NCBI GenBank assembly: GCA_963921195.1 | Contig: OY992538.1 | Location: 86,365,904 to 86,429,903 of the forward strand | DNA: 64,000 bases | Direction: 5' to 3' | From: Pegoplata infirma | Lineage: Eukaryota > Arthropoda > Insecta > Diptera > Anthomyiidae | Shown here: positions 1 through 10,722 of the stretch, one piece after another | Numbering within the stretch: position 1 is the stretch's first letter | How the letters are laid out: each line of letters begins with the position of its first letter | Translations under genes and position numbers: made by a program | Notes under the pieces: generated by a model | Databases searched by the model: none | What the model saw: the letters and a program-made list of their open reading frames with translations, nothing else | Told to the model about the DNA's origin: nothing

Positions 1-1359
1 CACAAAATCATTGAAAAAAATTTCTCGAAATCTTTGAATATTCTATATGAAAACTCTGAGACCTTTTCTCTAGGAAAACTCTGAAAATCTTTCTATGTAA
101 AAAATCAGAGAATTTTTTTCTAGACACAATTTTTGAAGTTTTCTATAGAAGAACAAATTTACACAGATGATATTACATTTTTAAGATGATATTACATTTT
201 TAAGGTTGCGATTTGGAGATTTTGAGGGAAATTGTGAAAAATTTTGATTTTGAGCGATTCCATTATTGTACCAACATAAAAATTTTAGAATATATTCTTT
301 AGGACTTTCTCTATAAGATTAACAAGTAACAAAAAAAAAATCGGGGGATACCATCCTCACCATTTTCTCCTCCCTTTATCACGACCTTAAAATAAGGGAG
401 GTAACCCTTATTTTTTTCGAAAAATTTTTGGTTATGGTTGGTCTTTTAGAGCCTATTATGAGCTTCAAAACAAACCAAAGATGGGCTTTCTAGCTATAAT
501 AGAACCAACGATATTAAGTTTTTACGGTGTAAAGTGTCGCGACTGGGAGATTTTGTGGCCCCTGTTGACTTAGAGGGCTGAAAATTTGTACTTCTTAGTT
601 TTTTTACGTAGTGTAAAAACTAAACCAAATTTCATCAATATCGGAGGGGGTCAAAAGTATTCATGATTGATTTCACTAAGAATGACCCAAAAACAACTTC
701 AAATAACAGTTGTAACTCAAATTTTCTGAATTTTTTTATTAACAAAAAAAAAACTTTTAACCTCAAAAACGGTTAAAATTCTTTGGTAATAATTCCTGCT
801 GTATCTGACACTTCCAACTCGTTTAACACATCTGTTTTTCTGAAAATTTCTAAAAAATTATATTATAAAATGTTAGATTGAGCTAGTTTTTTTAATAAAA
901 AAAAAAACTCAGAAACTGAGAAGTTTTCTATGCGAATGATGCTTCTAAACTTGAAAATTTTTCTATACGACGAATTTTTCTAAATATTATAATTTTTTGG
1001 TGGGAAAATGGCCCAGGATCTGAGAAAGTTTTTCTGCAGGTGTAAAAAGCACATAACGACTTGTTTATCCTTTTCTCTGTTTTCTTTTTCCAATAAAGCT
1101 TTGAGTCCGAGATCACACCTAGGTATTGCGTCCTTTAGATAGTTCAGGGATGACTCCATCTAATTTAGGATTATCAAACCTGTCTAACAATAAGTCCTTT
1201 TGTGAACCAAACGAGTTTGGTTTTGGCGGAATTAGGTATCAGATTATTGGTTCATTATAAAAAAAATCAGGAATAATTTACAAAAATCCTCCAAAGAAAA
1301 AGTTATCAAAATTATACGAATATAACGGTATATTACAAAATATGTACACTAGAGAGTCC
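1..1359. other. Decayed repeat DNA without a gene
   Basis: No credible coding frame is seen. Bases 1-130 and 900-1110 hold scattered CTCTGAGA and TTTTCTATAG words that look like decayed relatives of the 35-bp minisatellite at 6118-7330. Bases 680-880 match 46960-47110: the same run of ACTTCAAAT, GTAACTCAAAT, CAAAAACGGTTAAAATT and AATAATTCCTGC occurs in the same order, so this is one copy of a dispersed repeat. Bases 620-660 resemble the right end of the element at 41725-42322 (AATATCGGAGG). The rest I cannot assign. Confidence 0.5.
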
Positions 1360-2286
1360 CTTATTTTGGAAATGTTGTAAATGTTGAGACGGTACCCGAT
1401 CATTTTTTTTCTTTTTGACTTAAAAATAACTGAGGAAAAATTTTACGCCCCTACGACCACGCCTTCACTACGCAAGCGGGGCCCAAAAAATCATTTTTCT
1501 ATACAAACCAAAAAAAAATTTTTTTTTAAATTTTTTTTGTTATTAATTATTATATTACTTGGTTAGCTTATTCACGACAAAAAAATTTGATTTTGGTGGG
1601 ATAAGGCTTTCAGCTCTAAAAAATTTTGGAAAAAAAAAATTAGAGCCGCAGGAGTCCTACGGTAAAAATTTTTTTAAAAAATATTTTTTTTTTTAGTTTT
1701 GACAAGCAACGGTTTTAGTTGTTTTGTTGCTTTAAATGATATATATTCATAAAAAAATATTATTTGTATCTGTGACATCGTGTTCTAAAAAATGGTAAAA
1801 AATTCATTTTTGATGTTTTTCGATACACGATAAAGATGTCACAGATATGAATAATATTTTTTTTAAATATATATCATTAAAAGCAGCATACCAACTAAAA
1901 CCGATGCTTGTTAAAATTAAAAAAAAAAATATTTTTTAAAAAATTTTAACCGTAGGACCCCTGCGGCTCTATTTTTTTTTTTCGAAAATGATAAAGATGT
2001 CACAGATAATTTTTTTAGAGCTGATAGCCTTATCCCACCAAAATCAAATTTTTTGTCGTGAATAAGCTAACCAAGTAATATAATAATTAATAACAAAAAA
2101 ATTAAAAAAAAAAATTTTTTTTTGGTTTGTATGGAAAAATGATTTTTAAGGCCCCGCTCTTTAAGACCCCGTCGCGTAGGGAAGGCGTGGTCGTAGGGGC
2201 GTAAATTTTTTCCTGAGTTATTTTTAAGTCAAATAGAAAAATATGAGCGGGTAACGTCTCAACATTTCAAACATTTCCAAAATAAT
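1360..2286. repeat. Foldback element, 0.9 kb, arms about 430-460 bp
   Basis: Left arm (about 1360-1795) and right arm (about 1820-2286) are imperfect reverse complements. Landmarks mirrored in order are CATTTCCAAAATAA, CAACATTT, CGTAGGGGCGTAAA, GGTTTGTAT, GGTTAGCTTATTCACGAC, GGTGGGATAAGGCT and CCGTAGGA. A short loop near 1795-1830 contains GATGTCACAG, and its partner CTGTGACATCG lies beside it. The arms differ by small indels in T-runs and one short insertion near 1990. No transposase frame is present, so this is a non-autonomous foldback or MITE-like element. The open frame at 1381-1566 is only the arm read through. Confidence 0.75.
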
Positions 2287-4111
2287 ACTATGTTTAGACC
2301 AAACAAAAACTAACTTGTTTTTGGCAAAAAAACATTTTGGAAAACCAAACTGTTTACACCGAATAAAAAGAGTTTTTGTTTGTCAAATCAAATTAATTAT
2401 TTTCTAAATTCACTAAAAAACAGAAAATTATAAAAGCCACACGTTATTAAAAAAATTAAATTACACATTTATTTACTTTTTTAAAAGATTTGAATATTAA
2501 TTTCACAAAAAACAAATATTTTTATTTTGACATTCGTTTTTACCAATAGAAAATTGAAAGTAATATTCACACTGAATTAATAGTAGCATTGACCAGAACC
2601 AAAATTCTAGTTTTTGTCCAGTTTTAGTTGGCAACGCAGTTTTTAAATTGTATGGAAAATTTATGTAGTTTTTGCCAAAAACCAAAAAAATATTCAAAAA
2701 CAAGTTGTTTTCGTTGGTGTAAATACCGTATAAGGGACAATCTAATGTACACATAAAAAAATGTTTGATAAATTTCTATACAGTTTTCAAAATCCAAAAA
2801 TTTTTTTTTCAAATTATTAAAAAAAAAAAATTAAATAAAAATTAAATAAAAATAAAATAAAAATAAAAACGTACCAAATAAAACAAAACAACTCATCAAG
2901 AACAAATAATTTTCTATGTGAGTTTCATCATTTAGTTTATGTTCTTTCTGAATAAGAGCAGCACACAGAGTTGTAATAGATGAAATATATGAAGTGATGG
3001 AACATTCAACATGTTTCTTTTTTTTTTTTTTTGTAAAAAAATGAAGTTTCCACAGTCTGTTGACTTTATAGCATCCGTTTTTTGATTTTTTTTTAATTAA
3101 AAAAAAGCTGCATTTTATACCATGATTTTTTTATCATAGCATAGTCGTTTGAGTAGTAGAATTATAATGAATATAAATATATACGATTTTACAATGATTA
3201 ATTTTTTCGATTTTTTTTTCAGTTTTTTGTTTTATTTTTCACATATTGTTATGTTTTTGTTTTTTCTTTTTTGTTTATATGTATATTATATAAAGGAGTG
3301 TTTTTAACGTGTTTTATCACAATATTTTTCATTAGTTTTTTTTTTTTTTGTTTAAATATATTATCTTGTTGTAAACATTAATATATTTGCCAGCAAATTT
3401 TTATAAATTTATAATGTAATTATTTTTTGTTTAATTTTCAAATATATAAACTAATAATTTACAATTGGATAATAGTTTTTTTTGTTGAAATAAAAACATT
3501 TAAAATGCTTAAATTTTCAATAAAAAAAACATTTTTTTTTTATTGTGTTCTTGTAACACAAAAATTGCAAGAAAAATGTATATTTTAATAACTACAAAAT
3601 ATATTAAACAATTTCTTTAAGTGATTTTCTTGTTTTTCTTATAAACAATAATTTTCAAATACTAATTACGTATATATCATAATTTTAGAAACAAATTAAA
3701 AAATAAATACAAAAAAATAATACAATACTTTCTGTGTTAGTTAAATAAGAAATGTTTAAGGCAAATAAAAAAAAATATATAAAAAAAAATTGCTGAGCAA
3801 ATTATTTAAAATAAAAAATAAAAAAACAATTATTATTTTTAACTATATTCATACTTATTTTTTAAGATTTACTTATTTTTTAAGTATATAAAATTAAATG
3901 TTTAAAACTAGGTTTGCTTTTAAATAAATAAAATTTTAAAATTAAAAAAAAAAAATAATACAAATATATATATAAAAATAAAATAAATAAGTACAAAATA
4001 AACTTTTTTCTTCCTTCTTTTGTTTGTTTGTTGTTTCTTTTAAATAATTTAAGCTCGGTTTAAGATTTTTGTTTTAAACATATTTTAAAAATAAAACTAA
4101 AAAAACTGTTA
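2287..4111. other. A+T-rich DNA downstream of ITP exon
   Basis: About 1.8 kb of very A+T-rich sequence, with simple TTAAATAAAA repeats at 2820-2870 and long T and A runs at 3000-4000. It lies downstream, on the minus strand, of the 4112-4259 exon, so it would hold the 3'UTR of that isoform and/or the intron leading to further exons. I found no CHH-type exon here: no C-F-x4-F-x2-C pattern in the correct splice phase. One short exon-like block at 2875-3014 is listed separately. Confidence 0.5.
2875..3014 (-). other. Short exon-like open block, function unknown
   Basis: On the minus strand about 46 codons read openly with mixed, protein-like composition: a stretch rich in Ser/Thr/Ile with Cys, then a charged segment (K, E, H, D), then a hydrophobic LFLMSCFVLF segment. 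The base composition is less A+T-rich than its surroundings. It stops at a plausible donor (G|GTACGT, exon end at 2875). The acceptor side is poor, with a long A-run before AG. It does not match the CHH/ITP cysteine pattern and its phase does not fit ITP. It could be an exon of another gene or chance. Confidence 0.18.
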
Positions 4112-4259
4112 TTATGTTGTAACCGGCGCCATATTGAATGATGATACTGGTACACCATTTATAAATTTAATAAATTGTTGCAATTTTGAAACTTCTTCTG
4201 GAGGTATTAATAAAACTTTTAAACATTCACCAAACCATTTTGAATCGAAACAGTTTTTC
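4112..4259 (-). CDS. ITP: ITP alternative 3' coding exon A (long form)
   Basis: This is a C-terminal coding exon of the CHH/ITP neuropeptide gene. The acceptor TTTTTTTATAG|G is preceded by a T-rich tract. The first base completes the split AAG lysine codon of the shared exon at 20505-20722, and 48 codons plus TAA follow. The sequence begins KNCFDSKWFGECLKVLLIP, carrying cysteines 5 and 6 of the hormone, continues with a Glu-rich helix (PEEVSKLQQF) and ends SFNMAPVTT with a free C-terminus. There is no Gly amidation signal, so this is an ITP-like (long) isoform. The joined precursor would be 121 residues. The KDCFDSKWFGEC-type start resembles the Drosophila long isoform as I recall it. Splicing is inferred from phase and sites, not from transcripts. 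Confidence 0.93.
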
Positions 4260-4461
4260 CTATAAAAAAATAAATTAAATTAAATCAAAAAATAAGTAAA
4301 GAAATTATAAAAAATAAATAAATAAAACATTAAAATAAGCAAAAAAAAAAAGAAATAAATGAATTTAAAACTAATAAAACTTAAATAAGCAAATTTTTTA
4401 AATGAAAATTTATACTAAGCTAATTTTTAATAAAGCTTAATACAGACAAAAATCAATACTG

Positions 4462-5690
4462 CACTCAAAAAAAAAAAACCTTGTAAAATAACAAGAAAAA
4501 CGTGTAACTTTTATTTTTTGTTACCTTCTTTTTGACAAGAGTTCCTTGTAATTTTACAAGTTTTTTACCAAAAATTTTGTAATTTTACAAGATTTTTATT
4601 AATAAAATTGTAAATTTACAATTTTTTTGATGCGATAAAACTTACAAGGAGGTTTCGTAAATTTACTAGATTTTTTGCTACCCCGAGTAAAAATAAACAT
4701 ATATAACAATATATAACTTGATGCAAACATATTAAATCATATATGATTATACATCGCGTGAGATATTTTCAAAATTTTTAAATGCAGTCATATGTAGTTA
4801 TAAATAATTGAATCATGATTCGGATTAAAAGGTGTACGGTTGATATAATTATATAAAATTATATGAGGGTCAATACAAAATTTGTTTTTCTGTATAATTT
4901 AATATAAAATTATATATATCCTATTCTGTTCAATGAATAACACTATATGTTTCCATTTAACCAACAATTTTCTAAGTTTTTAAGGCAAAGTATAAGAAAC
5001 TTTTTAAAATGTTCCTAAACATTTCCTTGTTAGGGTTATGTATATTACTTACCTATCTGGTTCGAAGCGTACCCGAACATTTTTTTGTTTAAGAAAATTA
5101 TATGTTTGGTGAATGTATCGTTGACCTGTGGTGTAACTCAACCCAAACCAAAAAACACCAAGATTTTACATGTTTTTATGCAATTAGATCTAATTAGATC
5201 CACTAATATATGGCAATGTCTGGTCAAAACTCGGATGAAATCAAATCCTATTTTATACAAGTTGATCTTTTTTAATGCAAAAACATCCACCACATATAAA
5301 TATATATTGTGTTACATATCATTATATATTGTATCATATAAAAATTTTTACTCGGGACCTCTTATTTTACGAGAATTCCTAGTAAAAGTTACGAGCTTTT
5401 TTGTAATTTTGCAAGTTTTTTACTAATAAAATTGTAAATTTGCAACTTTTTTTGCGCAATAAAAGTTACAAGGAATTCTCGTAAATTTACTATTTTTTTT
5501 TTGTAAACAATCCATTAAAATTTGTAAAATTACAAAAAAATTTGTAAAATTAAAAAAAAAAATTGTAAATTTCGATAAAAAAAATTGTTTACTAAAAAAC
5601 AAGGAAAACTATCAAATATTGGTAAACTGGGATTACGAAACTTTTTCTAGTAAATTGACAAGGTTTTTTATTTTATGTTTATCAGTACCA
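4462..5690. mobile_element. TIR element with TGTAAATTTACA words, split by insertion
   Basis: The left end reads CACTCAAAAAAAA, followed by CCTTGTAAAATAACAAG. The degenerate right end near 5690 mirrors it (ACAAGGTTTTTTATTTTATG). The interior is built almost entirely from variants of TTGTAAATTTACAA and TTACAAGG. A second element (4682-5356) is inserted in the middle; the word pattern resumes after 5356. It belongs to the CACTCAAAA-ended group found at 17009, 32294, 40978, 51759 and 54405. It lies in the ITP intron between exons A and B. Confidence 0.6.
4682..5356. mobile_element. CCCGAGTAAAAA-ended MITE inserted in another element
   Basis: The left end is CCCGAGTAAAAA and the right end is TTTTTACTCGGG, perfect 12-bp terminal inverted repeats. 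The interior (675 bp) is rich in ATATAA and ATTAGATC words. It interrupts the TGTAAATTTACA element at 4462-5690. A left-flank TA is present, but no matching TA on the right. The open frame at 5085-5426 crosses its right end and is not a gene. Related copies make up 17800-20352. Confidence 0.75.
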
Positions 5691-5727
5691 AAAAATAACA
5701 AGAAAGTTATAGTCAATAAATTTCTAA

Positions 5728-7895
5728 GGCCCGTTAACATTAAAAAAATTAACCTGGAGTTAGCACTAACATGCACTTTAACCGAAGGTTAAAACAAAAA
5801 TCGTTAACTCAATGTACGGGTTAGCAGTAACTTCCAGTTATTAATGTCAATAATTCTGGTTAATTTAATCCAAAAAAATCTTGCGGTTAAATATATAACT
5901 GGAAGTTTTGTTTACATAATGAATTAAGTAAATACTAAAAAAATTATTGCAAATAGAGAAATAGCTTAACAAATAAATGGCTGAATCCCATTTATTTAAT
6001 ATTTATTTAGAAACAAGTTGCGTATTTCGAAAAATATACGCTTCTAAACCTATTTTAACTACAATTTTAATATGGAAATAATAGGAAAAATATCTCAGCA
6101 TCTAAAATATTTTTCCTTTAGAGAGAATCTAATGAGAGAGAATCTGGAAGAAGTCTCAGATTCTGATTTTTTTTCAGATTCAGATTTTTTTTTTTTCTGA
6201 AGCATTTTTTCTGTAAAAAAAGGTCTTAGATTCTGAGACATTTTTTCTACAGAAAATGTATCAGATTCTGAGAGATTTTTTTCTATAGAAAAAGTATCAG
6301 ATTCTGAGACATTTTTTCTATAGAAAAAGTCTCTGATTCTGAGACGTTTTTTTATAAAAAAAAGTATCAGATTCTGAGACATTTTTTCTATAGAAAAAGT
6401 ATCAGATTCTGAGACATTTTTTCTATAGAAACAGTCTAAGATTCTGAGAAATTTTTTCTATAGAAAAAGTCTCAGATTCTGAGACATTTTTTTCTATAAA
6501 AAAAGTTTCAGATTCTGAGACATTTTTTCGTTAGAAAAAGTATCAGATTCTGAGAAATTTTTCTATAGAAAAAGTCTCAGATTCTGAGACATTTTTTCTA
6601 TAGAAAAAGTTTTAGATTCTGAGATATTTTTTCTATAGAAAAAGTCTCAGATTCTGAGACATTTTTTCTATAGAAAAAGTCTCAGGTTCTGAGACATTTT
6701 TTCTATAGAAAAAGTCTCAGATTCCGAGACATTTTTTCTATAGAAAAAGTCTCAGATTCCGAGACATTTTTTCTATAGAAAAAGTCTCAGATTCCGAGAC
6801 ATTTTTTCTATAGAAAAAGTCTCAGATTCCGAGACATTTTTTCTATAGAAAAAGTCTCAGATTCCGAGACATTTTTTCTATAGAAAAAGTCTCAGATTCT
6901 GAGACATTTTTTTCTATAAAAAAAGTCTCAGATTCTGAGACATTTTTTCTTTAGAAAAAGTATAAGATTCTGAGAAATTTTTCTATAGAAAAAGTCTCAG
7001 ATTCTGAGACATTTTTTCTATAGAAAAAGTCTCAAATTCTGAGACATTTTTTCTATAGATAAAATTTCGGGTTCTGAGACATTTTTTTATAGAAAAAGTC
7101 TCAGATTCTGACACATTTTTTCTGTAGAAAAAGTCTCATATTCTGAGACATTTTTTCTATAGAAAAAGTCTCAGATTCCATGCAGTTTTCTATACAGAAA
7201 AAGTCGCAGAATCTGAGACACTTTTTCTGTAAAGATTCTTAGATTCAGAGTCATTTAATTCGTGGAGAAAGTCTTAGATGCTGAGACATTTGAACTATTG
7301 CAAGTCTCAGATTCTTAGAGTTTCTGTCTATTCAAAAATAAAAAACCACTTTCAGTAACATTTTTATTATTAAAGATTAATTTATATACATCCTCCCGCT
7401 GATGTGGGATTTATGACTTTCTTTGTGTTTGGCGGTTTGAGTTTCTTCGCTGCTCAAAGTTTGGATGACATTTTTATTATTTTAACGCAGAAAGATTCCA
7501 TTTTGACCAAATTTCATACTCTAAAATAATTGAGGATTTATGTAATAATATATGTAATGTTGATGTTAAAAGCTTAAACTTTTGCCTTTTGCAATTCCGG
7601 TCCATCAGCGACTTCGGAGCGGATATCAATAATTTTTAAAATTTGCCTTCATTTAGTAATTCTTAAATATTTTTTGCATTTTTATTTAAATTTTTTTTGT
7701 TAAAAATATTTTCATAATATTTTGACTTTTTCTGTTTTAAAATAATTCACAATAACACGTAATCGGAAGTTAGCTAACTTTTTTCATTTGTTAACGAAAT
7801 TTTTTAACTTGGTGTTAAGATTTTAAGTTAATGTAACTGGAAGTTAGATAACTTTAAGGTTAAATTTAACTAACTGGACTTTGTGTTAACAGGCC
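5728..7895. mobile_element. Harbinger-like non-autonomous element, 2.2 kb
   Basis: The ends read GGCCCGTTAACA and TGTTAACAGGCC, 12-bp inverted repeats with one mismatch. Both are flanked by TAA (5725-5727 and 7896-7898), a 3-bp target duplication of the type made by PIF/Harbinger transposases. The flanks just inside are made of GTTAAC, TTAACC and AACTTCCAGTTA words (5730-5880 and 7740-7890, inverted). The centre holds the 35-bp minisatellite at 6118-7330 and a less repetitive stretch at 7340-7700. No transposase frame is seen. The superfamily is inferred from TSD and termini only. Confidence 0.72.
6118..7330. repeat. 35-bp minisatellite built of two palindromes
   Basis: About 34 head-to-tail copies of a 35-bp unit. 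Each unit contains a perfect 16-bp palindrome, TTTTTCTATAGAAAAA, and a 13-bp one, CTCAGATTCTGAG. Copies at both edges are diverged (for example GTCTAAGATT and GTATCAGATT variants). The middle (about 6719-6895) has five consecutive nearly identical units carrying a C variant (ATTCCGAG), a sign of recent local expansion. The open frame at 6095-6382 is only the repeat translated. It sits inside the TAA-flanked element 5728-7895. Confidence 0.95.
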
Positions 7896-8087
7896 TAAGT
7901 GTCATATGATCCAAATTTAATTTTCCAATTTTAATAGGCTTCATTCTCTCCTGTATCGTGATTACAACTTTTACACGGACATACGGACGGACATAGCTAA
8001 ATCGACTCAAAAAGTGAAAGTGAAAATTCGTGACGTTCATCGTACATTCGTCATACAGAAACTGGGGGTTATGTTTTAAACATTAGT

Positions 8088-8228
8088 GGTATTCAGAATC
8101 TTGCTTGCCAGCCCTGGCACTGGTGGTAAAAGAGCACTTTTCAAAATTACTTTTCAAAATACATGTATTTTTTGAAAGAAGTACTCATTTGCTACATTGC
8201 CAGGGCTGGCAGCAAGACTCTGAATACC
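8088..8228. mobile_element. 141-bp MITE with CCAGCCCTGG termini
   Basis: The left arm starts GGTATTCAGAATCTTGC and the right arm ends GCAAGACTCTGAATACC. Next inside each arm is the palindrome TGCCAGCCCTGGCA or its mirror. The centre repeats CTTTTCAAAAT. No clear target duplication could be read. It is in the ITP intron between exons A and B. The preceding 190 bases (7896-8087) include CGGACATACGGACGGACAT, a remnant of the DINE-like elements at 58528-63640. Confidence 0.75.
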
Positions 8229-8339
8229 TCTATTGTATTCGAATATGCTATTGTATGGTTTTAAATATTGAAGAATCTGAAAATCAACGATAGCACAGCT
8301 CAACATGAAAATGCGTATTGGATTCTGGTAAGTGATTTA

Positions 8340-9100
8340 GGTACTGTTTGTTGCGCTGATTCTAAATCCGCGACCCAAATATGTCTATCACGTCAGGATT
8401 TTGAGTTATTCGCGGTTAAAGTGCCGAAAAAGGCCTTTTTGGACCCTATTTAAAAGCTTACAATATAAGATCCTGACATGCGATTGACTTGGTATCAAGC
8501 TCATTCAAATTTATGTAATTTTCTCTATAAGAGAAGATAAAATGTTCTTGGAATTTAATTTTCTAAAATGGTAAAAAAATCATAAACAAAAAACCTTCCA
8601 TTTTTTTAGGCCTTTATTCATAATACTTAAAGTGTACTTAAAGTAGGTTTATTTGACAAATATTCATTCAATATCAGTCAAATAAACCTACATTAGATTT
8701 AATTTACTCATTATGAATAGCCCAGTTAATATTTAGTTTATTTACACAGTATTTTTTAACAAATTTTCATACAAATACAGAAGTAAATATTAGATTTAAA
8801 GCACTTTTGGCTAATGATTTTTTCACCATTAAAAAAAATTAAATTCCAAGAAAATTTCATTTTGTCTTAAAGAGAAAATTGCGCACTTTTGAATGAGCTT
8901 AATTTCAAGTCATTCGAATGTCAGGATCTTCTTTTATAGGCGCTCAAAAATGGCCAAAATGCGCCTTTTTTGACACTTAAACCGCGATTTTCTCAAAATT
9001 GTGACGTGATAGAAAAATTTGAGTGACCGTTTTGGAATCGGGAAACCAAAATCTATAAACTTTTTTTGGTTTCATTCAAAACGCAGCGACAAACCTCAGA
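8340..9100. repeat. Foldback in ITP intron, arms about 240-280 bp
   Basis: The left arm (about 8340-8573) and right arm (about 8822-9100) are reverse complements. Mirrored landmarks include TATCACGTCA, GCGGTTAAAGTG, AGATCCTGACAT, AAGCTCATTCAAA, AATTTTCTCT and TTGGAATTTAATTTT. The spacer holds a separate small MITE at 8609-8723. The open frame at 8268-8453 is arm sequence. No transposase is present. Confidence 0.75.
8609..8723. mobile_element. 115-bp MITE, GGCCTTTATTCATAA ends
   Basis: The ends GGCCTTTATTCATAATAC and CATTATGAATAGCCC are imperfect inverted repeats. The inner arms TAGGTTTATTTGAC and GTCAAATAAACCTA are perfect. The element is therefore a near-complete palindrome with a loop of about 20 bp. 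It sits in the loop of the larger foldback 8340-9100. Confidence 0.65.
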
Positions 9101-9278
9101 TTTGTAGAGCGGTGTAGTCGATTCTCAATTGACACACAATGCTCTTTTAAAAAAAAATTTATGAAATTTAGCAAAATGACGATTTTTTATTTTGATTCCC
9201 ATAAATTTTGAGGATTTTTTGGTAACCCCACTTTTTTTTTTACAAAAACGAAAATCTGGTAATTTTTTTTTGATTTTA

Positions 9279-9510
9279 CACTGAAAAAAAAAAGGTTCGT
9301 GAAAGTAATGAAAATTGACATAAAATGACTCACGTTTTCAACAGAAGACATGTTTCATTTGCTCAATGAAAATGGTGTCATAAAAGTTCCTTTCAATTAA
9401 AACTTACATGGAATTAATGAAAATAGTCGAAGAACTTGTTTGAAACGTTTTCTGAAGTTTTTACCGTCACCGAAATTTTATTTAATTTACGTGATTGTGG
9501 TATACACTGC
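9279..9510. mobile_element. Fragment of CACTGAAAA / TTCATTAAAG element family
   Basis: It begins CACTGAAAAAAAAAAGG, then CGTGAAAGTAATGAAAATTG, with TA before it (9277-9278). It continues with ATGTTTCATTTG, AATGGTGTCA, AAGTTCC and ends with TTTACGTGATTGTGGTATACA. The same blocks occur in inverse order at 59690-60015 and in part at 35849-36310, so this is a shortened copy of a three-copy family. The open frame at 9436-9714 runs through its end and beyond. From 9510 to 9790 I see only A/T-rich ACGATTTT words. Confidence 0.65.
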
Positions 9511-9800
9511 AAAAAAAAATGCACTTTCACAAGTTTTTATGGTTTTCACGTAAGTTTCTTAAAAAAAAAATTTACTTCAACGTGTGTAAATTCAACAAAG
9601 TCACCAAACAAAAGTGGAAAGACAAATTACGCGTCTTTAATTTTTTATATATTTAAGAAAAGTATCTGGTTAACATTTTTCATTGTGGTGATTTTTGACG
9701 ATATTTTTTTTTAACTTTTAACGATTTTGAAAATTTTTTTTCTTCAAAATTTTGACGATTTTTTATAAAAAAAAAAACTGGTAGCACTGATGATCACAGC

Positions 9801-9964
9801 TATAGAGTATACAAAGAGGCGACTTGTAAGCATGTATTTGTTGTCAAAGTACGACTTGTAAGCACGTATTATGTGGTGAATTCACTTTGACAACGTACGT
9901 GTGAGAAAGTAGATAAATATTGTAATATCGTTTTTTCTTTCACCTTCGCCTCTATTATACTCTA
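9801..9964. mobile_element. 164-bp MITE with 10-bp target duplication
   Basis: The left end is TATAGAGTATACAAAGAGGCG and the right end is CGCCTCTATTATACTCTA, good terminal inverted repeats (the left one is 21 bases with an indel; pair TATAGAGTATA with TATACTCTA). It is flanked on both sides by the 10-mer TGATCACAGC (9791-9800, 9965-9974). A duplication of 9-10 bp points to a Mutator-like (MULE) transposase, by inference. The internal arms repeat ACTTGTAAGCA and TTTGACAACG. Confidence 0.8.
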
Positions 9965-9974
9965 TGATCACAGC

Positions 9975-10310
9975 CAAAAACTTAAATATATAAAGACTAG
10001 GCAATAGTCAATTCTTTTTGACGTTTAAAGGTGGTGTTAGTTTTACAAATGGTATCTGGGAAAGCTGGAAATTTTGTTTACCTTTTATTTTTCGTTTAAT
10101 TTTGCTGGTTGTTTTGATTTAATTATATTCATTTCGTTTTTTTATTATGTATTTTTTTATTTTCAAGTGACACAACAATAATTTTCATTCATAATTTTAA
10201 AATTTTTTAATGTTTATTTTTCGTTATTCCCAAATCGTTCCCAAAAACAAGATTGCCATCTGTAGATAACGACTTCGTTATTACTGACACTACTATTCAT
10301 GAGTTACCCC
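9975..10310. other. Second insertion flanked by the same 10-mer
   Basis: This 336-bp segment is bounded by TGATCACAGC at 9965-9974 and a third copy of the 10-mer at 10311-10320. I see no terminal inverted repeats: it starts CAAAAACTTAAATAT and ends CATGAGTTACCCC. It may be a second, older insertion at the same target, or the 10-mer may belong to a repeat. The remaining 250 bases up to the ITP exon at 10578 show nothing recognisable. Confidence 0.4.
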
Positions 10311-10577
10311 TGATCACAGCCCTGTTTTATTGCGAGTATTGTCAATTTAGCGATTTTTTATTTATAGTAACGATACAATTTAACCTTAATGGTTGTCGCA
10401 TGTAAAAACTAGATAAAAATTTTGAACATTTTTAATTTTAATTAAACATGGTACAATATAAATTTTACAGCGTTATTTTTAAAAGAAATTAAAAAAGGGT
10501 TTCTTTAAAATATATGTAGTTCGTAATTAGTATTTATGTAGTTTTTTAGTAAAAAAAAAAATTATAGACATATAAAC

Positions 10578-10722
10578 TTAAAATAGACCAGTAAAATCTA
10601 GAGAAGATAGTGGAGAACCATTTATAACTTTAAGAAAATATTGTAGTTGGCTCACTTCTTCGTCAGGAATTAATAAAACTTTAAGGCAATCACCAAAAGT
10701 TTCATGGGTAAAACATTTCTGC
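10578..10722 (-). CDS. ITP: ITP alternative 3' coding exon B (long form)
   Basis: This is a second C-terminal coding exon of ITP, homologous to the one at 4112-4259 and in the same splice phase. The G after the acceptor (10722) completes lysine, then QKCFTHETFGDCLKVLLIP supplies cysteines 5 and 6, followed by DEEVSQLQYFLKVINGSP and a short tail ending TGLF before TAA (47 codons plus stop). There is no amidation signal, so it is a long-type isoform; the precursor would be 120 residues. The acceptor is unusual: ACAG is preceded by a 12-base A-run and the pyrimidine tract lies about 13 bases further upstream. A weak site fits regulated use. The distances are 9.8 kb from the shared exon and 6.3 kb to exon A. 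The tandem exons suggest duplication followed by mutually exclusive use. Confidence 0.93.

Noticed and set aside
1..4111. Amidated ITP exon (two Cys, terminal Gly-Arg)
   Set aside because: No frame with C-F-x4-F-x2-C in the right splice phase was found on the minus strand; probably lies outside the window.
6095..6382. 95-residue minus-strand frame with repeated SESDT words
   Set aside because: It is the 35-bp minisatellite translated; the repeat structure fully explains it.
6118..7330. CRISPR-like array of palindromic repeats
   Set aside because: Units are contiguous with no unique spacers, eukaryotic context, and no cas genes: a minisatellite.
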